Assembly: GCA_026127935.1 (NCBI GenBank)
Contig: JAJSLL010000018.1
Coordinates: forward strand, 1 to 36,280
DNA: 36,280 nt
Reading direction: 5' to 3'
From: Thermoplasmatales archaeon
GTDB taxonomy: Archaea > Thermoplasmatota > Thermoplasmata > Thermoplasmatales > GCA-001856825
In this document: positions 7,185 through 15,003 of the stretch, one piece after another
Position numbering within the stretch: position 1 is the first letter of the stretch
Layout of the letters: every line of letters starts with the position of its first letter
Notes under the pieces: model-generated
The model's input: only the letters and a program-made list of their open reading frames with translations
What the model was told of the DNA's origin: nothing
Database searches by the model: none
Translations under genes and position numbers: made by a program

Positions 7185-9682
7185 CCTACAGCACCATACT
7201 TGTTCATTTCCAGTTTTACTAACTTATTGAATTCTATGGAGTATTCGAGAGGAATCTCCTTGAGGACGTCATCAAGGAAGCCAAGCACTATGAGTGACCT
7301 CGCATCCTCTTCCCTGATTCCCCTGCTCATCAGGTAGTCTACCTGATCCTCTGATATCTTCCCTACCGAAGCTTCGTGTGAGAACGAAGCACTCTCTTCC
7401 AGTATTTCGTTGTGGGGATACGTGTTGCTCTTTGATATGTTATCAAGTATAAGTGCATCGCACTGTACCGATGCCTTCGAATTGTATGCCCCTGGGTTTA
7501 TTCTGAGTTGGCCCCTGTAGACCGACATACCTCCTCTTCCAGATATGCTCTTCGCTACCACTTTTGAACTTGTGTTTGGCGCTGCGTGAACGACCTTCGC
7601 CCCGCTGTCCTTCCAGACGGGTCCGATTCCGAGTGCCACGTTCAGGTTTGACGTGCTTGCATACGGTCCTCTCAGTATGGATGAAGGATAGGTCATTGTT
7701 ATCTTTGAGCCGAGGGAACCCTGTACCCATTCCATTTTTCCGTTCTCTTCTACCCACGATCTCTTTGTGGGTCCGTTGATGATGTTGTCGGACCAATTCT
7801 GGATTGATGTGTACCTCATCTTTCCACCCTTCTTGACGTAGACTTCCACAATGGCCGCGTGAAGAGAATACTGACTGTAAGTGGGTGCGGTACAGTTGTG
7901 GACAGCGAATCCCTTTACTAGGTAGGAGTTCTGGTCCTTCACTTCAAGATTGTACACCTTATCCTTGAACTTCTCTCTGACAATTTTCCTTATTGGGACG
8001 TAGAAATTGTTGCCAACCTTCCTGACCTGCGAGAATCTTTTGTTTTCTGAGTATTCTAAGATATACCGGTCTCTTCTCTTCATCATCCTTCCAAGAATAG
8101 TATCCTCTCCGCCCTTTCTGATCGATAAATTTGCAAAGATTCCATTTCTCGCTATGATTTCCTGTAACTGGAACGCAAGCATCTTACTGGTAGTCGACGC
8201 CCTGACCATCACAGACTTGAATGGTTTCTTCACGTAGACGTTGCCCTCCCCTTTGAGATAATTATCAAGAAGGATCTTCTGTTTCTCTGGCGGAAGTTCC
8301 ATCAAAACTTTCGAAAGTTTCTTCTGAACAGCTCCTTTCCCGACATGTGTCTCGCAGAGTTCAATTAACTTCTTTGAATATGAGACGACTGTGTAGTATC
8401 CGCTGCGGACTTTCGTGATATTGACTTGCTCTCCAAGAGATTTGATCGTTTCGTTAAGATCCGTAGCCAGCTCTTTTTCCTTTTTCGACTTTCCAAAGCT
8501 GAAGACAAGAACATTCGTTTTTAATGCCTTATTGAAGGAAACGGATCCCTTGGCCGTGTAGAGGCCCAGCACTTTGAGCACTTGTGGGGTCATCTCTTTA
8601 CTATCTTTGGAACCCGTGGGCGCAACATAAACTATGAAGTCGCCTTCTGCAAGCTCCTCAGCCCTTATGTATTCAGGTTTCGCAGAAATGAGTTTCTTGG
8701 TAGATACTTCTGATCTCCACCCATTGCGCAACTTTCTCGAAGCTGCGACAGATTTTCTCTTGATCGCAAGCACTGGATGTTCCACAGTGAGCTTGAATGC
8801 ATTCCCACTTGAGAGGGGAGTAAACGTCATCATGGTTCCATCATATGGTCTTTCGAATGTTCTGATCACCTTGGAATTCTCCCCAGAATGAGTCATCACA
8901 TCTTCCGACATATTCACCGAGCTTATGGGAACAAATGAGTCACCCCTACTTATGAGCTCCTCCGCAGGAAGGCAGCCTTCTATGTAGTGCACAGAAGCAT
9001 CTGGCTCTGTGATTATAAGTGTCCTTTCGAACTGACCCTCGAGTGCTCCATTCATCCTGAAGTACGCCTGAACTGGGAGATCCAGGTGAACCCCACTTGG
9101 GACGTAAAGGAAAGAGCCTCCCGACCAGACCGCTGTGTTCAAAGCGGCGAATTTGTTATCTGAAGGTGGGACGATCTTACCGAAGTGTTCCCTGACTATG
9201 TCTGGGTGCGTCTTGACGGCGCTGTCCATATCCATGAAAATTACACCTCTATCCTCCCACTGCTTCCTCAACCTCGAATAAACCCCTTCAGACTGCAACT
9301 GCGCAACAGATCCCGCGAGGTATTTCTTCTCCATCTCCGGTACTCCGAGCTTGTCAAAAGTATCCTTTATCTCCTTGGGCACATCCTCCCAGCTGTTCGA
9401 CTTCCTGTCCTCAGGTCTTATGAAGTATGTAAGCTCATCGAAATTCAGTTCTGACAGATCTGGACCCCAAGTAGGAACAGGTTTCGAAAGAAATATGTCG
9501 AGCGCCTTGAGCCTGATGTTCCTCATCCAGTCAGGTTCATTCTTCGCCTTTGAGATCTCTTCCACTACTGCCCTGCTGATACCCTTCTCCGTCTGATAGA
9601 CCGGTTTTGTATTTGTTGTGAAATCGTACTTTATCTCGTTTAACTTCTTCAAATCAACATCTTCATCAGTTAATTTTTGCAT
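7181..9682 (-). CDS. sufB: SufB Fe-S assembly protein precursor with intein
   Basis: SufB is the core scaffold of the SufBCD complex. From the ATG at 9682 the precursor has 833 residues: N-extein 1-236, intein 237-596, C-extein 597-833. The spliced protein of 473 residues is the usual SufB size. The extein junction VHYIEG / CTAPTYS is the highly conserved SufB core, and the C-extein ends with the usual C-terminal helices (SEDQVDYLMSRGIREEDA). The frame is open upstream to a TTG at 9724, but that extension would overlap sufC by 59 nt and adds no conserved sequence. The ATG at 9682 has GGGGGTG six bases upstream. Without splicing the scaffold would be interrupted at its most conserved point, so intein excision should be essential for function. 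Confidence 0.95.
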   Translation of the reverse strand: MQKLTDEDVDLKKLNEIKYDFTTNTKPVYQTEKGISRAVVEEISKAKNEPDWMRNIRLKALDIFLSKPVPTWGPDLSELNFDELTYFIRPEDRKSNSWEDVPKEIKDTFDKLGVPEMEKKYLAGSVAQLQSEGVYSRLRKQWEDRGVIFMDMDSAVKTHPDIVREHFGKIVPPSDNKFAALNTAVWSGGSFLYVPSGVHLDLPVQAYFRMNGALEGQFERTLIITEPDASVHYIEGCLPAEELISRGDSFVPISSVNMSEDVMTHSGENSKVIRTFERPYDGTMMTFTPLSSGNAFKLTVEHPVLAIKRKSVAASRKLRNGWRSEVSTKKLISAKPEYIRAEELAEGDFIVYVAPTGSKDSKEMTPQVLKVLGLYTAKGSVSFNKALKTNVLVFSFGKSKKEKELATDLNETIKSLGEQVNITKVRSGYYTVVSYSKKLIELCETHVGKGAVQKKLSKVLMELPPEKQKILLDNYLKGEGNVYVKKPFKSVMVRASTTSKMLAFQLQEIIARNGIFANLSIRKGGEDTILGRMMKRRDRYILEYSENKRFSQVRKVGNNFYVPIRKIVREKFKDKVYNLEVKDQNSYLVKGFAVHNCTAPTYSQYSLHAAIVEVYVKKGGKMRYTSIQNWSDNIINGPTKRSWVEENGKMEWVQGSLGSKITMTYPSSILRGPYASTSNLNVALGIGPVWKDSGAKVVHAAPNTSSKVVAKSISGRGGMSVYRGQLRINPGAYNSKASVQCDALILDNISKSNTYPHNEILEESASFSHEASVGKISEDQVDYLMSRGIREEDARSLIVLGFLDDVLKEIPLEYSIEFNKLVKLEMNKYGAVG
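7895..8974 (-). mobile_element. Intein inside sufB with LAGLIDADG-type endonuclease domain
   Basis: This in-frame insertion of 360 residues starts with Cys (CLPAEELISRGD, block A) and ends with VKGFAVHN followed by Cys+1 of the C-extein (blocks F/G, His-Asn end). LTVEHPVL fits block B (TxxH). These are the residues needed for class 1 protein splicing. The middle resembles a dodecapeptide homing endonuclease: VLGLYTAKGSVS (approximately precursor residues 371-382) and LLDNYLKGEGNV (471-482). In the first motif the expected acidic residue is lysine (AKG instead of AEG/ADG), so cleavage activity is probably lost while splicing is kept. SufB inteins at this junction are known from other prokaryotes. 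Confidence 0.95.
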
Positions 9683-10433
9683 CCACCTCACCCCCTTTAT
9701 AATATTCATAGCCCCTCTCTTCAATCAACTTGGCCAGATCCCCCTTACCACTCTCGGCAATCCGACCGTTAATCAGGACATGGACGAAATCTGGTTTTAT
9801 GTAATCCAGAATTCTCTGATAGTGGGTGATGATGATTATTCCAGCCCCGTTCTCCTTCGCTCTGGAAATGGCTTTTGAAACGACCTTTAGGGCATCTACA
9901 TCCAGCCCAGAATCTATCTCGTCAAGAATTATGAATTTTGGTTTCAATATCAGCATCTGGAGTGCTTCCATCCTCTTCTTTTCTCCACCCGAAAGACCCT
10001 CATTCAACCCCCTGTCGACGAACGAACTGTCGAGACCAAAGTACTTGAGAAGCTCTTTAACTTCTTCCACGAATTTCTTGTACTCCAGTTTCTCGTCCGG
10101 GTGAAGTGAAGAGTAGGCAGTTCTCAGGTAGTTTATGAACCTAAGTCCCTGTACAGAAACCGGCTCCTGGAAAGCAACGAATAGACCCTCTCTTGCTCTT
10201 TCATAGACCTGCAGATCGTTCAGTTTTTTACCGTTAATCTGTAGTTCACCACTATTGACCTTGTACCTAACACTTCCAACGACCGTATGAGCTAGGGTGC
10301 TCTTCCCCGTGCCGTTTGGTCCCATTAGCGCATGAACCTCTCCCGACTTTACGGTGATCGTCACGTCTTTGAGTATCTCCTTGTCTCCAATAGAGACATT
10401 TAGGTTCTTTATAGAGAGAATGTTAGAATCCAT
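9666..10433 (-). CDS. sufC: SufC ATPase of the SufBCD complex
   Basis: This 255-residue soluble ABC-type ATPase drives conformational changes in SufB-SufD during Fe-S cluster assembly. Motifs in order are Walker A GPNGTGKST (38-46), a Q-loop FQEPVSV, the signature LSGGEKKRMEAL, and Walker B with the SufC-specific DEIDSGLD, followed by the switch histidine in ITHYQRIL. It is the first gene of the leftward suf unit. Its ATG lies about 25 nt from a TTTAAATA element, which implies a nearly leaderless transcript. Its 3' end overlaps sufB by 17 nt. Confidence 0.96.
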   Translation of the reverse strand: MDSNILSIKNLNVSIGDKEILKDVTITVKSGEVHALMGPNGTGKSTLAHTVVGSVRYKVNSGELQINGKKLNDLQVYERAREGLFVAFQEPVSVQGLRFINYLRTAYSSLHPDEKLEYKKFVEEVKELLKYFGLDSSFVDRGLNEGLSGGEKKRMEALQMLILKPKFIILDEIDSGLDVDALKVVSKAISRAKENGAGIIIITHYQRILDYIKPDFVHVLINGRIAESGKGDLAKLIEERGYEYYKGGEVDAKIN

Positions 10434-10523
10434 TGTGATATTGTATGAAATAATGATATTTAAACATTTTTTCCTGACTAAAGCAATAAAAGTTAAATAG
10501 AGTATTTAACTCAAGCATATAAT
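10434..10523. promoter_or_regulatory. Divergent sufC / sufR promoter region
   Basis: Ninety base pairs separate two divergent genes. On the minus strand TTTAAATA lies about 25-30 nt from the sufC ATG. On the plus strand TTAAATA (10493-10499) lies 25-31 nt before the sufR ATG at 10524. Both genes therefore look leaderless or nearly so. A perfect inverted repeat covers the sufR-side TATA element and is listed separately. Confidence 0.7.
10491..10511. promoter_or_regulatory. Candidate SufR operator: perfect inverted repeat
   Basis: AGTTAAATA (10491-10499) and TATTTAACT (10503-10511) are exact reverse complements around a 3-nt GAG spacer. The left arm contains the TATA element of the regulator gene, so a bound dimer would block its transcription. 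A related but imperfect half-site, GTTTAAATA on the minus strand, coincides with the TATA box of sufC. The repeat is seen directly; the assignment as the operator of the adjacent regulator is inference. Confidence 0.6.
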
Positions 10524-11141
10524 ATGGAAGAAATAGCCACTTTAGGTGAAAGCAAGCAGAAAATTCTGGAAGAACTTCTGGAGAAACCTAGAGTTGTCTA
10601 TGAATTATCCGATTCGCTAAACATCAGGAGCAATGCCATAAGGGAACACCTGATCATGCTTGAAGGCATGGGTTATGTAGAATCCAAGTTTGAGAGGACA
10701 AAAGTTGGAAGACCGAAGAAAATTTACAGCATATCTGCGGACGGAATGAAACTGTTCCCAAAGAAATACGATCTTTTGTTAAAGATACTGCTGGACGAAC
10801 TCACTTCAGAAAACGGCACACTATGGGTAAAGGACTTCCTCAAGAGAGCGGGAGAGAGGATAGTCAAGGAAGATGGTTCTAAGACAAAAGACATTAGCGA
10901 CCTATTGACATTTTACAACAATCTGGGTTGCATGGCCACAGCCGTTGAAAAGGACGGGAACATAGTGATCAAGAGGAATAACTGCATATACTATTCACTG
11001 GCCCTTGACACAAACAACGCTTTCTGCGGAACGTTTGAAGACGCACTCATAGAAACGATGCTACCTTCTTATAAGGTGATCAAAAAAGATCCAATTTCCA
11101 AGGACAAGTTCGACTGCGAAATAACGCTCTCAAAAGCATAG
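10524..11141 (+). CDS. sufR: SufR-like winged-helix transcription regulator with Fe-S cysteines
   Basis: This 205-residue protein has an N-terminal winged-helix domain (about 10-75) with the recognition region NAIREHLIMLEGMGYV and the wing GRPKKIYSIS. The C-terminal domain has cysteines C154, C168 and C198. The spacing (13 and 29 residues) is close to the three cluster-binding cysteines of cyanobacterial SufR, which represses the suf operon when it carries a [4Fe-4S] cluster. A further cysteine, C136, precedes them. The gene is divergent from sufC, the usual location of SufR. The likely job is to sense cluster status and control the suf promoter and its own. The functional call follows family knowledge plus context. 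Confidence 0.85.
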   Translation: MEEIATLGESKQKILEELLEKPRVVYELSDSLNIRSNAIREHLIMLEGMGYVESKFERTKVGRPKKIYSISADGMKLFPKKYDLLLKILLDELTSENGTLWVKDFLKRAGERIVKEDGSKTKDISDLLTFYNNLGCMATAVEKDGNIVIKRNNCIYYSLALDTNNAFCGTFEDALIETMLPSYKVIKKDPISKDKFDCEITLSKA

Positions 11142-11181
11142 TGGCAAAGTTTTATTGCCTTCTCGTACTTAACCGTAAGAA

Positions 11182-11814
11182 ATGCTGACGGTGATCGAAA
11201 CCTTTTATTCTATAGAGGGGGAGGGACCCCTCATCGGAGTTCCCACATTCTTCATACGACTCTCTGGCTGCAACCTGAGATGCGAATGGTGTGACTCCAA
11301 GTACACATACTCTGGAGGGGAAAAAAGGACCATCGAAAGTTTGGTAGACGAAGCATCTGAATATAGGCCGAAGTTTGTTTGCATCACCGGAGGTGAGCCT
11401 CTCATTCAGAAGGAAGTTTATCCACTAATGTACAAGCTCCTGGATAAGGAATACAAGGTAATACTTGAAACGAGCGGCTCGATCTCTGTAGAGGACGTTC
11501 CAACAGACGATAACTTGATTATTTCAATGGACATAAAGACACCATCTTCCAATATGGTGCAGCACAACATATACGAGAACATTGAGTTGCTAGCGGAGAA
11601 GGATTACGTTAAGTTCGTTATTTCGGACGAAAAGGATTATTCATTCTCAAAGTCAATAGTTGAGAAGTATCCCTTTGACGGTGAAGTGATTTTTCAACCT
11701 GAGGGCGGAAAAAATTTGAAGGAACTTACCGAAAAAGTATTAAAAGAAAGATTGAATGTCAGAGTACTGCCACAATTGCACAAGTTAATTTGGGGAGACA
11801 GGCGAGGAGTATGA
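11182..11814 (+). CDS. queE: 7-carboxy-7-deazaguanine synthase (radical SAM)
   Basis: This 210-residue radical SAM enzyme converts 6-carboxytetrahydropterin to 7-carboxy-7-deazaguanine, a precursor of archaeosine in archaeal tRNA. FYSIEGEGPLIGVPTFFIRL (8-27) and the cluster motif CNLRCEWC (C30, C34, C37) are characteristic of QueE. CITGGEPL follows as the SAM-binding glycine motif. A TTTTAT element about 27-32 nt upstream suggests its own promoter behind sufR. It overlaps the next gene through an ATGA. The other archaeosine genes are not in this window. Confidence 0.93.
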   Translation: MLTVIETFYSIEGEGPLIGVPTFFIRLSGCNLRCEWCDSKYTYSGGEKRTIESLVDEASEYRPKFVCITGGEPLIQKEVYPLMYKLLDKEYKVILETSGSISVEDVPTDDNLIISMDIKTPSSNMVQHNIYENIELLAEKDYVKFVISDEKDYSFSKSIVEKYPFDGEVIFQPEGGKNLKELTEKVLKERLNVRVLPQLHKLIWGDRRGV

Positions 11815-12428
11815 TGGGGCAGGAATACACTGATGAAGATGGGGAAAACGCGACCAAGATGGCCAGGAGGGCCATTGAGGAATATATTGACATCAAGTTA
11901 ATTGTAAAGAACAGTTACGGAGGGAAGTTTGTCGAGAAGAGGGGAGTATTCACTACCCTGACAAATTCTTCAGGAAAACTAAGGGGTTGCATAGGATTTC
12001 CGGAACCCGTATTCCCGCTAGGAGAGGCAGTCATAAAGAGTGCGATATCCGCTGCTTCGAGCGATCCGAGGTTTCCTCCTGTCACTAAGGAGGAGATGGA
12101 CGATATCACTGTCGAAGTTTCAATGCTGAGCAAGCCGGTTGCGCTTGACGCAAAGAACAGGAAGGACCTGCCGTCCATGATTGCCGTCGGGAGGGACGGA
12201 CTCATTGCGGAAAGGGACTCATTTTCAGGTCTCCTGCTTCCGCAGGTGGCGGTTGAGGAAAAGATGGATCAGAAGGCATTCCTCAAAGCAGTTTGCTGGA
12301 AGGCAGGAATGGAGCCGGACTGCTGGAAGGATGGCGACACCTCAATCTCAACATTCAACGCAGAAGTCTTCTACGAAGTTGAACCGAGAGGACCAGTATT
12401 CAGGAAAGTTCTGTCAGCGGAGAAATAG
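11811..12428 (+). CDS. AMMECR1-domain protein
   Basis: A protein of about 205 residues of the AMMECR1 family, recognised by the core motif LRGCIGFPEP and by SAASSDPRFPPVTKEEMDDI. The family is widespread in archaea and eukaryotes, and its biochemical role is unsettled. The frame is open to a TTG at 11790, but the ATG pair at 11811 and 11814 just after GGCGAGGAG is the more likely start. It overlaps the queE stop by 4 nt and lies 2 nt before pyrC, so it belongs to a compact operon of metabolic and RNA-processing genes. Confidence 0.85.
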   Translation: MMGQEYTDEDGENATKMARRAIEEYIDIKLIVKNSYGGKFVEKRGVFTTLTNSSGKLRGCIGFPEPVFPLGEAVIKSAISAASSDPRFPPVTKEEMDDITVEVSMLSKPVALDAKNRKDLPSMIAVGRDGLIAERDSFSGLLLPQVAVEEKMDQKAFLKAVCWKAGMEPDCWKDGDTSISTFNAEVFYEVEPRGPVFRKVLSAEK

Positions 12429-12430
12429 TA

Positions 12431-13648
12431 ATGGAAGCCTTTCACGGTCTATTCTTCATTAGCGGAGAGTTTAGAGAGAAATATGTCGTCGTGGACCGAG
12501 GGGTAATCAAGGAAGTGAAGAGCGAGCTATCAGGAATGAATGTCATAAGAATCAAAGGCCACATCCTCCCTGGCGGTGTGGATATGCACGTCCACTTCAG
12601 GGACCCAGGAGAGACAGAAAAAGAGGACTTCCACTCTGGTTCCCTATCAGCGATGTTTGGTGGGACCACTACTGTTTGTGACATGCCAAACAACAGAACT
12701 CCGATAACTGATTCAATCACATTCAATTCCAAGCTTCACTCTGTCGCCAAGAGAAGTTACGTAGACTTTGGTCTATATCAAGCTGCATCCTCTGAGACCG
12801 TTCCCGAAGCAATCGGGCAAAAGATATTTCTCGGTAAGTCGACAGGAGGACTCCTAACGGATCTCAATACCAGCAAATGGGAGGACAAGGTCAAAGTTGT
12901 GCACGCAGAATTTCAGGAGTGCATAGACAACAATAAAAGGGAAAACAATGACCTGCTATCCCACGACATGAACAGGCCTCTGGAGTGCGAGATGCAAGCC
13001 ATCGAACACATTTTCAAGTACAATCTTTCTCGAACTCACATAGCGCATATCACCTCAGTGAGATCTCTCGAGTTTGCGAAGTCCCTTGGCTTCACGACCG
13101 AAGTCACACCGCATCACCTATTGTTGAACAACGCTCTAGCATTAGGCTCGCTGGGAAAGGTGAATCCTCCTCTCAGGAAGAAGGGTGTGCAAGAGGAGTT
13201 GCTAAAGAGCCTCAATTCAAAATCAATTGATGTTATTGCTTCCGATCACGCGCCTCACACACTTCTCGAAAAGGAGATATTCGGAGATGCCCCCTCTGGC
13301 ATTCCTGGCGTCGAAACACGAGTACCTTTGATACTTGCAGCACATAGGAAAGGAGTGATAAGCTTGGAAAAAACAGTTTCGGCATTGATGGAAAAACCTG
13401 CGCAGATATGTGCGATCAATAAGGGATTCATAGCCGAAGGCTACGATGCCGATTTCATTTCTGTGGACCTCAAGAATATATCAGAAATCAAGGGTGAAGA
13501 GCTGCACTCGAAGTGTGGATGGACCCCGTTCGAGAAATTCGGAGGAATCTTCCCTGATTATGTCTATCTGAGGGGAGAAATGATACTTCAAGAAGGGGAC
13601 GTTGTATCCTCTTCATCTGGAGAGTTTCTGAATGGCAAAAAACAGTGA
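12431..13648 (+). CDS. pyrC: Dihydroorotase
   Basis: This 405-residue amidohydrolase cyclises carbamoyl aspartate to dihydroorotate in pyrimidine synthesis. Zinc and substrate motifs in order are GGVDMHVHFRDPG, DMPNNRTPITD, THIAHITS and SDHAPHT. The layout matches class I dihydroorotases. The ATG at 12431 has GGAG eight bases upstream, at the end of the AMMECR1 gene. Its 3' end overlaps the next gene by 17 nt. A hydantoinase or allantoinase is less likely given the DPG and SDHAPHT motifs. Confidence 0.93.
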   Translation: MEAFHGLFFISGEFREKYVVVDRGVIKEVKSELSGMNVIRIKGHILPGGVDMHVHFRDPGETEKEDFHSGSLSAMFGGTTTVCDMPNNRTPITDSITFNSKLHSVAKRSYVDFGLYQAASSETVPEAIGQKIFLGKSTGGLLTDLNTSKWEDKVKVVHAEFQECIDNNKRENNDLLSHDMNRPLECEMQAIEHIFKYNLSRTHIAHITSVRSLEFAKSLGFTTEVTPHHLLLNNALALGSLGKVNPPLRKKGVQEELLKSLNSKSIDVIASDHAPHTLLEKEIFGDAPSGIPGVETRVPLILAAHRKGVISLEKTVSALMEKPAQICAINKGFIAEGYDADFISVDLKNISEIKGEELHSKCGWTPFEKFGGIFPDYVYLRGEMILQEGDVVSSSSGEFLNGKKQ

Positions 13649-13934
13649 GAAGAGGGTAGCGGAGGAGAGGATGAAGGAACTCTTCAAGCTCGCCATCAAC
13701 GATAAAAAACCTGAACAAGCTGACAGGAAATATGAGCTCATCTACCTCTACTCGACGAAGTACAAGACGAAAGTTCCGGAAGAGTCCAAGACGTGGGTCT
13801 GCAAGAAATGCAAAAAGGGAATATATTCCGGAGGGGGGAGAGTCAGAATAAACAGGTCAACTATTACTATCAGCTGTAACAACTGTGGTTATGTGAGAAG
13901 GATCCCTATCTCTCGTCAATCGTCTCTGCAGTGA
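13632..13934 (+). CDS. rnp4: RNase P protein component 4 (Rpp21/Rpr2 family)
   Basis: This 100-residue zinc-ribbon protein belongs to archaeal RNase P, which matures the 5' ends of tRNAs. The N-terminal half is a basic helical pair (EERMKELFKLA and ADRKYELIYLYSTKYKTKVP) and the C-terminal half has the zinc ligands C57, C60, C82 and C85 (WVCKKC ... CNNCGYVRRIP). The length is typical. It overlaps the end of pyrC by 17 nt, and its last 29 nt overlap a convergent gene on the other strand. Confidence 0.92.
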   Translation: MAKNSEKRVAEERMKELFKLAINDKKPEQADRKYELIYLYSTKYKTKVPEESKTWVCKKCKKGIYSGGGRVRINRSTITISCNNCGYVRRIPISRQSSLQ

Positions 13935-14142
13935 ACAGAACGTTGTATCCGCCTAGGGTCGCATGCACCTTGTCTATCAAAGAGATAGCATCTGAAACCG
14001 TTGCATGATCTCCCCATTCGTAAACCAGGTCCCTTGTTCCCGTGATTGGATTGAAGCCAAGAGATTGCAGCCTTGTTATTATTTCAGAGGGCCTTTCTCC
14101 CTCTGTGTTGAAGATTATCGATAGGTAAGTTCTCTTGACCAT
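13906..14142 (-). CDS. Small uncharacterised archaeal protein
   Basis: I do not recognise the family. The 78-residue protein (MVKRTYLSIIFNTEGE...) has alternating predicted strands and helices (strand, helix in RPSEIITRLQSLG, strands, helix in VSDAISLIDKVHATLGG, strand). This is compatible with a ferredoxin-like or ACT-like alpha/beta fold. The chosen ATG at 14142 follows a GAGG; a TTG at 14151 is possible. It runs convergent to rnp4 with a 29-nt tail overlap. The composition looks coding, but no role can be given. Confidence 0.6.
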   Translation of the reverse strand: MVKRTYLSIIFNTEGERPSEIITRLQSLGFNPITGTRDLVYEWGDHATVSDAISLIDKVHATLGGYNVLFTAETIDER

Positions 14143-14200
14143 TAACCTCAAATCACCATATCATATTTATTCTTTATTTTAGAGCACTTAAGCGTGCATG

Positions 14201-14947
14201 TCAAGAAATCGTCGGTGCCGCTGCGACGATTATCCTCTGTTTAGTCATCGTGTGAGTGCTGCGGTCATACAACATTGATTTCAGTTCATCATCAGAGAGA
14301 CTATTTATGAACTTCTTGCACTCTATTCCGTTCAAGGAATTGGTTTCGACCGGAGACAGCCATTTCTCGAAACTTATCTGTTCTTTGTCGATGACAGATT
14401 TTATGATTCTGAATCCCGCAGATTTGAGGGAGAACATGAATTCCCCTTCGTTCAGCGCAGCAACGTGAGTATTATCTCTCTTCCTTTCGAGTTTGTTCAG
14501 CAAATCGCCCTTGTCCGTGTCTGGAACCAGCATATCGCTAATCGCAAGAATTCCATCCGTATTCAGCAACTCTCTAGACTTTTTGAAGAACAACTCCTTG
14601 TTATCAAAATGGTGCAGAGCCCTCCTGTTCGTTATTGCGTCGAATTTCATGAAGGTGCTATAAGAGTAATAATCCGACTTTTCAAACTCGACGTTTGCGA
14701 TCTTATTAGAAGTAATCAGTTTCTTTGCTTCATTCAACATTGCTTCTGTCAAATCCAGGGCCACAACATGTTCACTTCTCTTTGAGAGTTCAAATGCAAC
14801 AAAACCGGTTCCAGTAGCAACATCCAATGCTCTTCCAATCCGCTCGGGCAGGAGACTCATCAAAATTCTAAGATCGTTGCCAGACTTGTGGGAATCGCTC
14901 TTAGAGTAGTGCTTTGCAAAATTATTGAAGAAAGGATTGTCGCTCAT
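14201..14947 (-). CDS. Class I SAM-dependent methyltransferase
   Basis: This 248-residue Rossmann-fold methyltransferase has motif I ALDVATGTGFVAFEL (about 39-53) and an acidic loop VVALDLTEAML that would bind the SAM ribose. The sequence resembles UbiE/Methyltransf_11 small-molecule methyltransferases (RALHHFDNKELFFKKSRELL around the post-motif II region). The substrate cannot be read from the sequence. The ATG follows a TATA-like stretch by about 26 nt. It is transcribed leftward and separated from its neighbours, so context does not help. Confidence 0.8.
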   Translation of the reverse strand: MSDNPFFNNFAKHYSKSDSHKSGNDLRILMSLLPERIGRALDVATGTGFVAFELSKRSEHVVALDLTEAMLNEAKKLITSNKIANVEFEKSDYYSYSTFMKFDAITNRRALHHFDNKELFFKKSRELLNTDGILAISDMLVPDTDKGDLLNKLERKRDNTHVAALNEGEFMFSLKSAGFRIIKSVIDKEQISFEKWLSPVETNSLNGIECKKFINSLSDDELKSMLYDRSTHTMTKQRIIVAAAPTIS

Positions 14948-14961
14948 TGAGGACTATATGT

Positions 14962-14980
14962 CAAATTATATTATAAATTT
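14962..14980 (-). promoter_or_regulatory. TATA-type promoter of the methyltransferase gene
   Basis: The minus strand has AAATTTATAATATAATTTG here, centred about 25 nt from the ATG at 14947. This is the spacing expected for an archaeal leaderless promoter. Confidence 0.45.
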
Positions 14981-15003
14981 GCTAAGGCTCAGGACGTTTC
15001 AAT

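Noticed and set aside
9683-9724. N-terminal extension of SufB to a TTG
   Set aside because: It would overlap sufC by 59 nt, adds no conserved residues, and an ATG with a binding site lies downstream.
11143-11159. GGCAA/TTGCC inverted repeat between sufR and queE as a terminator
   Set aside because: The stem is only 5 bp and the loop coincides with the TATA-like element of queE; there is no clear T-run after it.
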